DNA from: CAWKCE01 sp032127035
Lineage (GTDB): Bacteria > Actinomycetota > Actinomycetes > JAHEKZ01
Direction: 5' to 3'
Assembly: GCA_963848085.1 (NCBI GenBank)
Contig: CAWKCE010000005.1
Location: 558,001-622,000, forward strand
DNA length: 64,000 nt
Below, piece after piece: positions 23,883 through 32,553 of the stretch; position 1 is the first letter of the stretch, and each line of letters begins with the position of its first letter. The notes beneath the pieces are model-generated. The model had not been told where the DNA came from. It saw nothing but the letters and a program-made list of their open reading frames with translations, and ran no database searches. The translations under genes and the position numbers were made by a program.

Positions 23883-26503
23883 ACCCGTCCGCCGCCGCCT
23901 CGCTGCCCCCAGCTGGGCTGCCGGGGCTGGACCCGTCGTGGTCCAGGCTCGTGCGCGCGCCCGACCCGGAGGGGGTGGTGCGCGCCTGGCACGTCCTGGA
24001 CGCCGGACCCCGGGACGGCGGCACGCCCAGGGGAACCCTGCTCTGCGTCCACGGGAACCCGACCTGGTCATACACGTGGCGGTCGGTCGTCGCGGCCGGC
24101 AGCGCCGCCGGCTGGCGGGTGGTGGCGGTCGACCACCTCGGCATGGGGTTCTCCGAGCGCACCGGAGGGCAGCACCGCCTGGCCGACCGGGTGGCCGAGC
24201 TCGCCTCGCTGACCGACGCCCTCCAGCTGTCCGGGCCAGTGGTGACGGTGGCCCACGACTGGGGCGGGGTGATCAGCCTGGGGTGGGCGCTGGACCACCG
24301 CGCTCTGCTCGCCGGTGTCGTCCTGGCCAACACGGCCGTCAGCCAGCCGCCCGACGCTCGCGTCCCCGCACTCATCGCGCTCGCGCGTACGCGGGCACTG
24401 GTGCACTCGGCCACCGTCACGACGCCGGCGTTCCTCACCGGCACGCTGCGGCTGGCACATCCCGCCCTCGAGTCAGGGGTGCGCGCCGGTTACCTGGCCC
24501 CCTACCGGACTGCGGCGAGGCGGTCGGCGATCGGCGACTTCGTCGCCGACATCCCCGTGGCACCCGACCACCCGAGCCGAGCCGCCCTCGACACGATCGG
24601 CGCGCGCCTGGGCGAGCTGGCCGAGGTTCCCGCGCTGTTCGTCTGGGGGCCGCGCGACCCCGTGTTCTCCGACCGCTACCTCCGCGACCTGCAGCAACGC
24701 CTCCCCCAGGCCCGGACGCATCGCTTCGAGGGCGCCGGTCACCTCGTGGTCGAGGACGCGCCGGTCGCCGAAACGGTCGTCGGCTTCGTCACGGACCTGG
24801 GCACCGCCCCGGTCGCGGCGCCGGCTCTCACTGTCACAGACAGCCAGGCGCCGACGCCTCACCGGGAACCCAGCGGTCCGCCCCGGGAGGCGGCCGAGCG
24901 TCGGCCCCTCGGCCAGGCGCTCGCGTCCCGAGCTTCCGACCCGGGCGCCGCCCTCGTCGAGCTCGGTCCGGACGGCCCCCGCCGCACCGTCAGCTGGGCC
25001 CAGCTGTCCCGCGTCGTCGACGAGCTCGCGGCAGGGTTGGTCGAGCTCGGGGTGCGTCCCGGTGACCGGCTCGCCCTGCTGGTCCCCCCGGGAGCCGACC
25101 TCACCGCCGCCGTGTACGCCTGCTGGCGGGCCCGCGCCGTCGTGGTGCTGGCCGACGCCGGCCTCGGTCTCTCCGGGCTCCGGCGCGCGCTGCGGGGCGC
25201 CGGCGTCGCCGGCGTCATCGGCACCGGGAAGGGCCTGCTGGCCGCCCGCAGCATGGGCCTGCCCGGCCGCCAGGTCCTGGCCGGGTCCGGCGGCTCGGCG
25301 GTGCGGCGGTCTCTGGGCGCCCACCACACGCTTGCCGACGTCGCGCGGCTGGGCCACGGTATCCCCGCACCGCCGGCCCCAGCCCCGGCGGACGAGGCAG
25401 CTGTCCTGTTCACGTCCGGCGCGACCGGGCCGGCCAAGGGAGTGGTCTACCGCCACGCACAGCTGGAGGCGCAGCGCGACGTCCTGTCCGAGGGGCTCGG
25501 GCTGGTGGGTTCCGACCGGTTCGTCGCCGCCTTCGCGCCGTTCGCGCTGTACGGGCCCGCCCTGGGCGTGACGACCGCCGTCCCCGACATGGACGTCACC
25601 TCCCCCGGCACGCTGACCGCCCGTGCGCTGGCCGACGCAGTCGCCGCGGTCGACGCGTCGGTGGTCTTCGGCGCCCCCGCAGCACTCCGGAACGTCGTGG
25701 CCACTGCGGATGACCTGGATCCAGAGCAGCGTGCCTCGCTCGCATCGGTCCGGATGCTGCTGTCCTCGGGCGCTCCTGTCCCACCGGAGACGCTCCGGCT
25801 TGCCGCTGACCTGATGGGCGGCTGCGAGGCACACACGCCCTACGGCATGACCGAAGCCCTGCCGATCGCCGACATCGAGCTGGACGACCTGGAGCGGGTC
25901 GGCGCCGGTACCGGTGTCTGCGTCGGCATGCCCTTCCCCGGAGTGCGGGTCGCGGTCAGCGGCCTGGCGCCCGACGGCCACGCCGAAGGGGCGCTGACCG
26001 AGGACCCCGACGTCACCGGCGAGATCTGCGTACGGGCACCCCACGTCAAGGACAGCTACGACCAGCTGTGGTCCACCGAGCGAGCGAGCTCGCGGGACGC
26101 CGGCTGGCACCGCACCGGTGACGTCGGTCACCTCGACCGCCAGGGCCGGCTGTGGGTCGAGGGTCGGCTGGGGCACGTCGTCGTGACCGCCGACGGCCCG
26201 GTCACTCCTGTCGGGCCGGAGCGCCGGGTGGAGCAGCTGGACGCAGTTCGACTGGCGGCGCTCGTCGGTGTGGGACCTCGCGGCACCCAGGCGCTGGTCA
26301 TGGTCGTGGAGTCCCCGGGAACGCCACCGGGACCGGCGGACCTGGACCTCACCGCGGCCGTGCGCGACCAGGCCGGGCTGCCGATCGCGGCCGTGCTCGT
26401 CGTGCCGGACCTGCCGGTGGACATTCGACACAACTCCAAGATCAACCGCACGGCGGTCGCCACTCATGCCGAGCAGGTGCTGTCGGGGAAGCGGTCGGCA
26501 TGA
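23879..26503 (+). CDS. oleBC: OleBC fusion: beta-lactone decarboxylase plus beta-lactone synthetase
   Basis: An 874-residue fusion. Residues about 1-310 are an alpha/beta hydrolase of the haloalkane dehalogenase type (OleB), with nucleophile D127 in AHDWGG and H288 in GAGHLVVED. It removes CO2 from the cis-beta-lactone to give the alkene. A Pro/Ala/Thr-rich linker (about 315-340) leads to an AMP-ligase-type domain (OleC), with the P-loop FTSGATGPAKG at about 511-521 and PYGMTEA near 657. OleC makes the beta-lactone from the beta-hydroxy acid. Fused OleBC is known from actinobacteria. The gene overlaps oleA and oleD by four bases each, so the operon is tightly coupled. Confidence 0.93.
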   Translation: MNPSAAASLPPAGLPGLDPSWSRLVRAPDPEGVVRAWHVLDAGPRDGGTPRGTLLCVHGNPTWSYTWRSVVAAGSAAGWRVVAVDHLGMGFSERTGGQHRLADRVAELASLTDALQLSGPVVTVAHDWGGVISLGWALDHRALLAGVVLANTAVSQPPDARVPALIALARTRALVHSATVTTPAFLTGTLRLAHPALESGVRAGYLAPYRTAARRSAIGDFVADIPVAPDHPSRAALDTIGARLGELAEVPALFVWGPRDPVFSDRYLRDLQQRLPQARTHRFEGAGHLVVEDAPVAETVVGFVTDLGTAPVAAPALTVTDSQAPTPHREPSGPPREAAERRPLGQALASRASDPGAALVELGPDGPRRTVSWAQLSRVVDELAAGLVELGVRPGDRLALLVPPGADLTAAVYACWRARAVVVLADAGLGLSGLRRALRGAGVAGVIGTGKGLLAARSMGLPGRQVLAGSGGSAVRRSLGAHHTLADVARLGHGIPAPPAPAPADEAAVLFTSGATGPAKGVVYRHAQLEAQRDVLSEGLGLVGSDRFVAAFAPFALYGPALGVTTAVPDMDVTSPGTLTARALADAVAAVDASVVFGAPAALRNVVATADDLDPEQRASLASVRMLLSSGAPVPPETLRLAADLMGGCEAHTPYGMTEALPIADIELDDLERVGAGTGVCVGMPFPGVRVAVSGLAPDGHAEGALTEDPDVTGEICVRAPHVKDSYDQLWSTERASSRDAGWHRTGDVGHLDRQGRLWVEGRLGHVVVTADGPVTPVGPERRVEQLDAVRLAALVGVGPRGTQALVMVVESPGTPPGPADLDLTAAVRDQAGLPIAAVLVVPDLPVDIRHNSKINRTAVATHAEQVLSGKRSA

Positions 26504-27474
26504 AGGTCCTCGTCACCGGAGCCAGCGGCATGCTGGGGGCCGCCACGGCGCGAGCGCTCGTCACTGCCGGCCACACCGTCACCGTCCTCCAGCGCCGGGC
26601 ATCCGGGCTCGACGTCGCCGAGGTACGAGGCGACATCACCGACGACGGCGTCGTCCGCTGGGCGTGCACAGGGCAGGACGCCGTCGTCCATCTGGCCGCC
26701 CGCGTCACGCTGACCGGGTCGTGGGAGGACTTCGAGCGGGTCAACGTCGGTGGCACGCGGACCGTCCTGGCCGCCGCCCGCGCAGCGGGCGCCACCCGGT
26801 TCATCCACGTGTCCTCGCCGTCGGTGGCGCACTCCGGATCCGCCCTGGTGGGAGTCGCCGCCGGTCCAGCTGACCCCGACGCCGCTCGGGGTCACTACGC
26901 CCGGAGCAAGGCGGTGGCCGAGCGCATGGCGCTCGCCGCGGGAGCAGGCGACTTCGCGGTCGTCGCTGTTCGTCCCCATCTGGTGTGGGGGCCCGGCGAC
27001 ACCCAGCTCGTCGGACGCGTCGTCGAGCGGGCACGAACCGGCCGGCTGATGCTCGTGGGCGGAGGTGGCGCCCTCATCGACTCCACCTACGTCGACAACG
27101 CAGCCGACGCCCTCGTCGCCTCACTGCACCGGATCGAGGACCTCCGCGGCCAGTCGCTTGTGGTCACCAACGGGGAGCCGCGCACCGTCCGCGAGCTGCT
27201 GACGGCGATCTGCCGGGCAGCAGCCGTGCCCGAACCGACCCGTTCGGTGCCCCTGGCGGTAGCCGCTGGCGGGGGGACCGTCGTGGAGCGAGCGTGGGAC
27301 CTGTTCGGGCGCGAGGACGAGCCGCCCATGACCCGTTTCCTCGCCGAGCAGCTGGCCACCGCCCACTGGTTCGACCAGCGGAACACCCGCGAGGCGCTGC
27401 AGTGGGCACCCCGGGTCGGGCTCGACGAGGGCTTCGCCCGACTGGCGTCCTGGTTCGCGCGAACCACCCACTGA
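26500..27474 (+). CDS. oleD: OleD, NAD(P)H-dependent 2-alkyl-3-ketoalkanoate reductase
   Basis: A 324-residue extended short-chain dehydrogenase that reduces the OleA beta-keto acid to the beta-hydroxy acid used by OleC. The N-terminal nucleotide motif GASGMLGAATARAL starts at residue 7, and the active-site pair is Y133 and K137 (YARSK). The downstream RPHLVWGPGD and the C-terminal half resemble 3beta-HSD-like members such as characterised OleD proteins. ATG 26500 overlaps the oleBC stop (ATGA). It is the last gene of the operon. Position and fold together make the assignment firm; exact chain length of the substrate cannot be inferred. Confidence 0.92.
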   Translation: MKVLVTGASGMLGAATARALVTAGHTVTVLQRRASGLDVAEVRGDITDDGVVRWACTGQDAVVHLAARVTLTGSWEDFERVNVGGTRTVLAAARAAGATRFIHVSSPSVAHSGSALVGVAAGPADPDAARGHYARSKAVAERMALAAGAGDFAVVAVRPHLVWGPGDTQLVGRVVERARTGRLMLVGGGGALIDSTYVDNAADALVASLHRIEDLRGQSLVVTNGEPRTVRELLTAICRAAAVPEPTRSVPLAVAAGGGTVVERAWDLFGREDEPPMTRFLAEQLATAHWFDQRNTREALQWAPRVGLDEGFARLASWFARTTH

Positions 27475-27580
27475 GCCGGCGGCATCGCGGCGCGGCACCG
27501 CTACCTGATCGGCGCAACGGATCACACTCGGAACCGTCCGACGTTCCGACCACGCAAGGTCTCGGCAAGAGAGGGCGCCC

Positions 27581-29248
27581 ATGAACCGGTCGATCCGCGT
27601 GCTGTCCGTCGTTGGCCTGGCAGCGGCGGGTCTGGCGGCTACCCCGCTGACGGCGTCTGCCGCGGCCGACGCCACGTGCACCTACGCCGCCGGTAAGAAG
27701 CTGGTGACGCTGAAGCTGCCGAGCACCGACGCCGAGGAAGGCCCCTACACCATCGGTCGGGTCCCGGGCTCCAAGCGGATCGGGTACGACTCCGACCTCG
27801 TCACGTGGAAGCGCTGCGGCGCCGCGACCGTGACGAACACGAACAAGATCAAGATCGTGGGGACCGACCAGAGCGAGGCGCTGGTCATCAGTCTCGAGGG
27901 CGGCGCGCTTGCGCCAGGAGCATCCGGCGAGAAGACCGGGGTCTCCGAGATCGAGATCGTCGGCGACCTCGGCAACGGGACGGACACGCTGACCCTGCGC
28001 GGAGGCAACGGCGGCGACCGGCTCACCTTGCACTCGAAGTCCTCCGCCTCGCTCAACTCCGACACGGACGCCGACGTCGCCCTCGAGGGGCTGGACGTGT
28101 GGATCCTTGACGGCGGGCTCGGTGCCGACGTGCTGGACGGACACGGCGTCCCCAAGGTCGAGGCATACGGGAAAGAGGGTCCCGACCGTGTGATCGGCAG
28201 CAAGGGGCGCGACCGCCTGTACGGCGACGGCGGAGCGACTGCCGGCGACGGCAACGACGTCATCAGCGGCGGGGCCGGCGATGACAGCCTCTACGGCGGC
28301 GGCGGCCGCGACCGACTCGAGGGCGGCCCGGACGACGACTACCTTCTCGGTGAGGGAGGCAACGACAACCTCAGCGGCGGCGCCGGCGGGGACGCGTTCT
28401 ATGCCGACCCGGGCGCCGACGGCAACGACGTGATCAGCGGTGGCTCCGGCGAGGACCGGGTCAGCTACTCCGACCGCTCCACACCCCTACGCCTCACGCT
28501 GGACGGCAAGGCCAACGACGGTGCCAAGGGTGAGAAGGACCTGATCCGGGGCGACGTCGAGGACCTGTACGGGGGAAACAAGGCCGACGTGCTGATCGGC
28601 AACGGAGCCGACAACTACCTACGGGGCAACGACGGTGGGGATGTGCTCAAGGGCATGGGCGGCGGCGACAGCTTCAGCCCCGACAACGGGAACGACTCGG
28701 TCTTCGGCGGCAGCGGCGACGACAACTTGTCGAACAGCCCGGGCCAGGACCGCATGTTCGGTGAGGCAGGCGACGACTACCTGTACGCCGGTGACGGCAA
28801 CGACGGTCGCGACGTCTTCTCCGGCGGCCCGGGTGTGGACTCACTCACCTTCTACCAGCGCACCAACAGCGTCACGATCGACGTCACCACCGACGGCGGC
28901 GATGGCGAGGCCGGCGAGAACGACTTCGTGAAGGCCGACTTCGAGTACCTGACCGGGGGCGCCGGCAGCGACCTGATCAAGGGCGCCGGCGGCGCCGAGG
29001 TGCTGTCCGGGCAGGCCGGCGACGACACGCTGAACGGCGGCCGCGGCCCCGACAAGCTGTACGGGGGCACCGGTGCCGACACGTTGGTCGGAGGCGAGGG
29101 CTACGACGACCTGTACGGGGACGCGGACAACGACTACCTGCAGATGGCGGACGGGGGCAAGGACTACGGCGACTGCGGAATCGGCACGGACACCGCATCC
29201 ATCGACGCCTTCGACACCTACTACAACTGCGAGTCACTCGTCGCCTGA
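27581..29248 (+). CDS. Secreted RTX-like calcium-binding repeat protein
   Basis: A 555-residue exported protein. A Sec signal peptide (about 1-27, ending TASA) precedes a domain of about 170 residues with no recognised family. Residues about 195-545 are then full of glycine/aspartate nonapeptides such as GGAGDDSLYGGGGRDRLEG, the hemolysin-type calcium-binding beta-roll. The blocks are interrupted twice by similar strand-rich spacers (DRVSYSDRSTPLRLTLDG and DSLTFYQRTNSVTIDVTT). Cys pairs flank the mature protein (near 33 and 59, and near 530 and 550). No enzymatic domain is seen and type I secretion genes are absent, so Sec export is likely. GAGAGGG precedes the ATG. Confidence 0.83.
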   Translation: MNRSIRVLSVVGLAAAGLAATPLTASAAADATCTYAAGKKLVTLKLPSTDAEEGPYTIGRVPGSKRIGYDSDLVTWKRCGAATVTNTNKIKIVGTDQSEALVISLEGGALAPGASGEKTGVSEIEIVGDLGNGTDTLTLRGGNGGDRLTLHSKSSASLNSDTDADVALEGLDVWILDGGLGADVLDGHGVPKVEAYGKEGPDRVIGSKGRDRLYGDGGATAGDGNDVISGGAGDDSLYGGGGRDRLEGGPDDDYLLGEGGNDNLSGGAGGDAFYADPGADGNDVISGGSGEDRVSYSDRSTPLRLTLDGKANDGAKGEKDLIRGDVEDLYGGNKADVLIGNGADNYLRGNDGGDVLKGMGGGDSFSPDNGNDSVFGGSGDDNLSNSPGQDRMFGEAGDDYLYAGDGNDGRDVFSGGPGVDSLTFYQRTNSVTIDVTTDGGDGEAGENDFVKADFEYLTGGAGSDLIKGAGGAEVLSGQAGDDTLNGGRGPDKLYGGTGADTLVGGEGYDDLYGDADNDYLQMADGGKDYGDCGIGTDTASIDAFDTYYNCESLVA

Positions 29249-29251
29249 CGG

Positions 29252-29336
29252 CGGAGGGTGAGGGATTTGAACCCCCGGACGCTTGCGCGTCTCCCGCTTT
29301 CAAGGCGGGTGCATTCGGCCGCTCTGCCAACCCTCC
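29252..29336 (-). tRNA. tRNA-Ser(TGA)
   Basis: An 85-base class II tRNA on the minus strand. Acceptor arms GGAGGGT/ACCCTCC lie at 29336-29330 and 29259-29253. The anticodon loop CTTGAAA gives TGA. A variable arm GACGCGCAAGCGTC and a GGTTCAAATCC T-arm are present. The 3' end lies only four bases from the convergent RTX-like gene stop. Confidence 0.95.
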
Positions 29337-29370
29337 CGGCGCGCCCATTGTGGCGCACGGGCGCTGGCCG

Positions 29371-29865
29371 TCACCCCGGGGCGCGGCCCTCGTCGGTCAG
29401 CGACTTGGCGTAGCAGCGGTTGAGCGGCGAGTCCTTGTAGTAGCCAAACCCCGGCGTCGGCAGGTAGCCACTGCTCTCGTAGAGCGCCATCGCCTCCGGC
29501 TGCGCCGTGCCGGACTCCATGAGAACGACCCGGTAACCGAGACGGCGCGCCTCGTCCTCGCTGGCCCGGACCAGCGCCCGTGCCACGCCTCGACCGCGGT
29601 GGGGCCCGCGCACGAACATCCGCTTCACCTCAACGCGCTCGGCGTCGTGACGGCGGAGTCCGACGCACCCGACCGGGACACCATCGAGGTAGGCGACGAG
29701 AAAGGAGCCGCCCGGCTCGGCGAACTGGTCGGGATCCACCGGGGTTCCGTCGCGGCTGCCATACCGAACGACGTACTCCTCCTGCAGCTCCTCGACCAGT
29801 GCATCGACCACAGGATCGTCGTAGCGGCAACGCTCGAAGGTGGGGGCGCCGGTCACGACCGGCAT
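29371..29865 (-). CDS. GNAT-family N-acetyltransferase
   Basis: A 164-residue single-domain GNAT. The acetyl-CoA-binding loop is RGPHRGRGVARALV (about 86-99), preceded by the VEVKRMFV strand. The C-terminal ALYESSGYLPTPGFGYYKDS matches the usual closing strand and helix. It ends 35 bases upstream of the tRNA-Ser 5' end and follows the enoyl-CoA hydratase gene on the same strand after a 25-base gap, so it may be the last gene of that operon. Acceptor substrate unknown. Confidence 0.85.
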   Translation of the reverse strand: MPVVTGAPTFERCRYDDPVVDALVEELQEEYVVRYGSRDGTPVDPDQFAEPGGSFLVAYLDGVPVGCVGLRRHDAERVEVKRMFVRGPHRGRGVARALVRASEDEARRLGYRVVLMESGTAQPEAMALYESSGYLPTPGFGYYKDSPLNRCYAKSLTDEGRAPG

Positions 29866-29890
29866 CTTGTCAGCGACGTCGTTCGGCCCG

Positions 29891-30673
29891 TCACTCGACC
29901 GGTGAGGGCGCCCAGCGGGGGAGCCGCTTCTCGCCGAACGCCCGCATACCCTCGGCCCCCTCCGCCGATGCGAACCGCGCGGCCGACAGCTGGGCGGTCC
30001 ACTCGAACGCTTCCTCGCGCGACAGGTGCGGCACCTGCTGCAGTACCTGCTTGGTGGCCGCGACTGCCTCCGGTCCGCCCAGGAGCAGGTCGGCTACGTA
30101 CGACTGGACGGTGTCATCCAGCTCCGCCGGCGGAACTACCTGCTGCACCAGGCCGACGGCACGTGCCGTTGCGGCATCGATGCGCCGCCCCGTGAGGAGC
30201 AGCGCGGACGCGTCGGCCGGCGACAGGCGGCGGAGCAGCGGGATCGCGATGACCGCAGGGGCCACGCCCACGCGTACCTCGGTGAAGCCGAAACGCGCGA
30301 CGTCGCTGGCCACCGCGATGTCGCAGGCGGCCACCAGACCGTTTCCTCCGCCCGCGACGTGTCCCTGGACACGGGCCACGACGGGCTTGGGGTGGTCCAT
30401 CACAGCGGTGAGAACCCGGACGAGGGCCGCCGCCCCCGTGCCGGCGAACGAACCCGCGTCACCGGCGGCTGACCCGCGCAGGTCGGCGCCGGCGCAGAAC
30501 ACCGTGCCCGTCGCCGTCAGGACGACCACGCGGACGTCGTCCGCGATGGCCCGCGCCAGCTGGTCCGACAGGCAGTCGAGCATGTCGGCGTCAAGCACGT
30601 TCCGGCGCTCCGGCCGGTCGAGGGTCAGCCGAGCCACCCCGCCGTCGAGCGACCAGGTCACCGGGTCGGTCAT
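29891..30673 (-). CDS. Enoyl-CoA hydratase/isomerase (crotonase family)
   Basis: A 260-residue crotonase that would hydrate or isomerise an enoyl-CoA. The oxyanion-hole segments are FCAGADLRG (about 60-68) and QGHVAGGGNGLVAACDIAVA (about 102-121), and the later FTEVRVGVAP holds the usual catalytic Glu position. ATG 30673 has GGAGGGGG seven bases upstream and overlaps the stop of the AtuA-family gene (ATGA). The coupling suggests both act on the same branched or terpenoid acyl-CoA catabolic route, as in acyclic terpene or leucine degradation clusters. The exact substrate is inference. Confidence 0.87.
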   Translation of the reverse strand: MTDPVTWSLDGGVARLTLDRPERRNVLDADMLDCLSDQLARAIADDVRVVVLTATGTVFCAGADLRGSAAGDAGSFAGTGAAALVRVLTAVMDHPKPVVARVQGHVAGGGNGLVAACDIAVASDVARFGFTEVRVGVAPAVIAIPLLRRLSPADASALLLTGRRIDAATARAVGLVQQVVPPAELDDTVQSYVADLLLGGPEAVAATKQVLQQVPHLSREEAFEWTAQLSAARFASAEGAEGMRAFGEKRLPRWAPSPVE

Positions 30674-32490
30674 TCCGCCCCCTCCCTGGCCAGCAGCACT
30701 GACGGCAGGTCGACATGCCGTGACCGGAGGTACTCCCCGAGCCCCTTGCCCTGCGGGTCGAGCGCGGTGTTCTCCGCGACCCCGCGACCGAGCATCCCGC
30801 GGACGACCAGGTTCACCGCGCGCAGGTTCGGGAAGGAGTACCGGTCTACCCGCAGCCCGTGAACCTCCGGCATGAGGCCGGGCAGCGTCCGCGGGGTGAC
30901 CGCACGCAGCAGCCACTGGAACGCCTCGTCCGGGTCACCCAGCTCCGGCCGCACCCAGAGTCCGATGTTGGCGTTGCCCCCCTTGTCGCCCGACCGAGCG
31001 CCCACGACCCTGCCCAGGGGGCCGCGGACCGTGGCCCCCCAGTCGCCCCCTACCGGCTCCGGCTCGGGATCCGGGACCGAGGCGACGAACGGCTGTCGGC
31101 CTGTGCTCCAGGCGACGTCAAGCACTTGGTCACCTTCGGGCTCAGCCATGGTGAACCGGTGGGCCACCTCGTGGTGGGCAACCGTGGTCGGCCAGTACAC
31201 GCCGAACGACGTGGGCTCTGGGGGCGGTCCGGGCAGGAAGAGTCCCGGCACCGAGGACAGCGTCAGCTCCACACCGCGGGCGGTGAATGCGCGACCGACG
31301 ACGTTGGGGTCACGGCTCTTCACCGTGACCCGGAGCTCCGCCTGCGCGTGCCAGAGATCTACCGGGTCGCCGTCCGGTTCCTGGTCGCCGTGTGGGAGCA
31401 GGGCGACGTCCACGTCGTCGAACACGTCGCGGCCACCCGGGACCGCGGCGAACAGCTGGCGCTCGACCAGGGCGGCCTTGGCCGGCAGGTCCGAACCGGT
31501 CAGGACGAAGCTGATAGTCGTCCGGAAGCCCCCCGGGTAGTTGAGGGCCACCTTCACCCGGTCCGGCGGCGCCTCGCCCCGCGCGCCGGACACGTGAACC
31601 CGATGAGGACCGTCCGGCGCCAACCGCAGCGTGTCGAACCGCGTCACGACGTCGGGGCCCGCGTACAGCGGTCCCTCCACCTCGTAGAGCAGCTGCGCGG
31701 TGACCGTCCCGACGTCGACGAGTCCGCCGGTCCCCCGGTGCTTGGTGATCACGGCGCTTCCGTCTGCGGCGATCTCGGCGATGGGGAAGCCCACGTGTTC
31801 CAGGCCGGGGACGTCTTCATGGAAGGCGTAGTTGCCTCCGGTCACCTGGGTGCCGCACTCGATGAGGTGCCCGGCCACCGTCGCGCCGGCAAGCTCGTGC
31901 AGGTCGTCCGGTCCCCAGCCGAACCGCCACGCAGCCGGGCCGACGACCACCGACGCATCGGTCACCCGACCGGTGACGACGATGTCGGCGCCGGCGTCGA
32001 GCGCAGCCTTGATCCCGAACGCACCCAGGTACGCGTTGGCCGTCAGCGGCCGGACCCCAAGCTCGGCGAGCTCCTCACCGGTGTCGAGGTTGACCAGCCG
32101 CTCGCCGTTGTCCTGCAGCGCATCGAGCCGAGGCATCAGGTCGTCTCCGTCGACGAAGGCCACGCGAGGCCGCAGGCTACGACGCAGCGCCAGGTCGTTG
32201 ATCGCCTGCGCCAGGCCACGGGGGTCGAGGCCGCCGGCGTTGGAGACGATCCGGATACCGCGGGCCAGACACGGGGCCAGGACCTCCTCCAGCTGGTCCA
32301 GGAAGGTGCCGGCGTACCCGGTGCCGGGGCCCCGCTTCAGCCGGCGCCGGGCCAGGACGTACATGGTGAGCTCGGCGAGCCAGTCCCCGGTGAGAACGTC
32401 GAGCGGCCCGCCGTTCACCATCTCGGCCGCAGCGCTCAGCCGGTCCCCGTAGAAGCCACTGGCGTTGCCGATCCGCACCACTTCGGCCAT
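30670..32490 (-). CDS. AtuA-family acyclic terpene utilization-type protein
   Basis: A 606-residue protein made of an N-terminal AtuA/DUF1446 domain (about 1-450, with RIGNASGFYGDRLSAAAEMV at the start and VVTGRVTDASVVVG near 170) and a C-terminal AtuA-like ferredoxin-fold domain (about 500-600, beginning at ARSGDKGGNANIGLWV). In Pseudomonas atuA is needed for citronellol/geraniol breakdown, but its chemistry is unclear. ATG 32490 has GAGGAGG directly upstream. The gene overlaps the downstream enoyl-CoA hydratase by four bases and is divergent from a quinone oxidoreductase. Terpene use by this organism is not shown by the sequence; other branched acyl-CoAs are possible. Confidence 0.85.
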   Translation of the reverse strand: MAEVVRIGNASGFYGDRLSAAAEMVNGGPLDVLTGDWLAELTMYVLARRRLKRGPGTGYAGTFLDQLEEVLAPCLARGIRIVSNAGGLDPRGLAQAINDLALRRSLRPRVAFVDGDDLMPRLDALQDNGERLVNLDTGEELAELGVRPLTANAYLGAFGIKAALDAGADIVVTGRVTDASVVVGPAAWRFGWGPDDLHELAGATVAGHLIECGTQVTGGNYAFHEDVPGLEHVGFPIAEIAADGSAVITKHRGTGGLVDVGTVTAQLLYEVEGPLYAGPDVVTRFDTLRLAPDGPHRVHVSGARGEAPPDRVKVALNYPGGFRTTISFVLTGSDLPAKAALVERQLFAAVPGGRDVFDDVDVALLPHGDQEPDGDPVDLWHAQAELRVTVKSRDPNVVGRAFTARGVELTLSSVPGLFLPGPPPEPTSFGVYWPTTVAHHEVAHRFTMAEPEGDQVLDVAWSTGRQPFVASVPDPEPEPVGGDWGATVRGPLGRVVGARSGDKGGNANIGLWVRPELGDPDEAFQWLLRAVTPRTLPGLMPEVHGLRVDRYSFPNLRAVNLVVRGMLGRGVAENTALDPQGKGLGEYLRSRHVDLPSVLLAREGAE

Positions 32491-32541
32491 GCGACCTCCT
32501 CGTGGCGGCGGCTTCGGGTACTGCCCCACAGCGAACCTATC

Positions 32542-32547
32542 TACGCT
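32542..32547 (+). promoter_or_regulatory. -10 element for a leaderless quinone oxidoreductase transcript
   Basis: TACGCT ends six bases before the ATG at 32554, with no ribosome binding site between. Confidence 0.55.
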
Positions 32548-32553
32548 GGCCGG

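Noticed and set aside
28180..29200. DNA-level tandem repeats or a CRISPR-like array
   Set aside because: The periodicity comes from codons of glycine/aspartate nonapeptides in the RTX-like protein; spacers and units are not constant at DNA level. No CRISPR array is present in the window.
30859..32553. N-terminal extension of the quinone oxidoreductase by over 500 residues
   Set aside because: The extended part is antisense to the AtuA-family gene; the true start is at 32554 directly after a -10 box.
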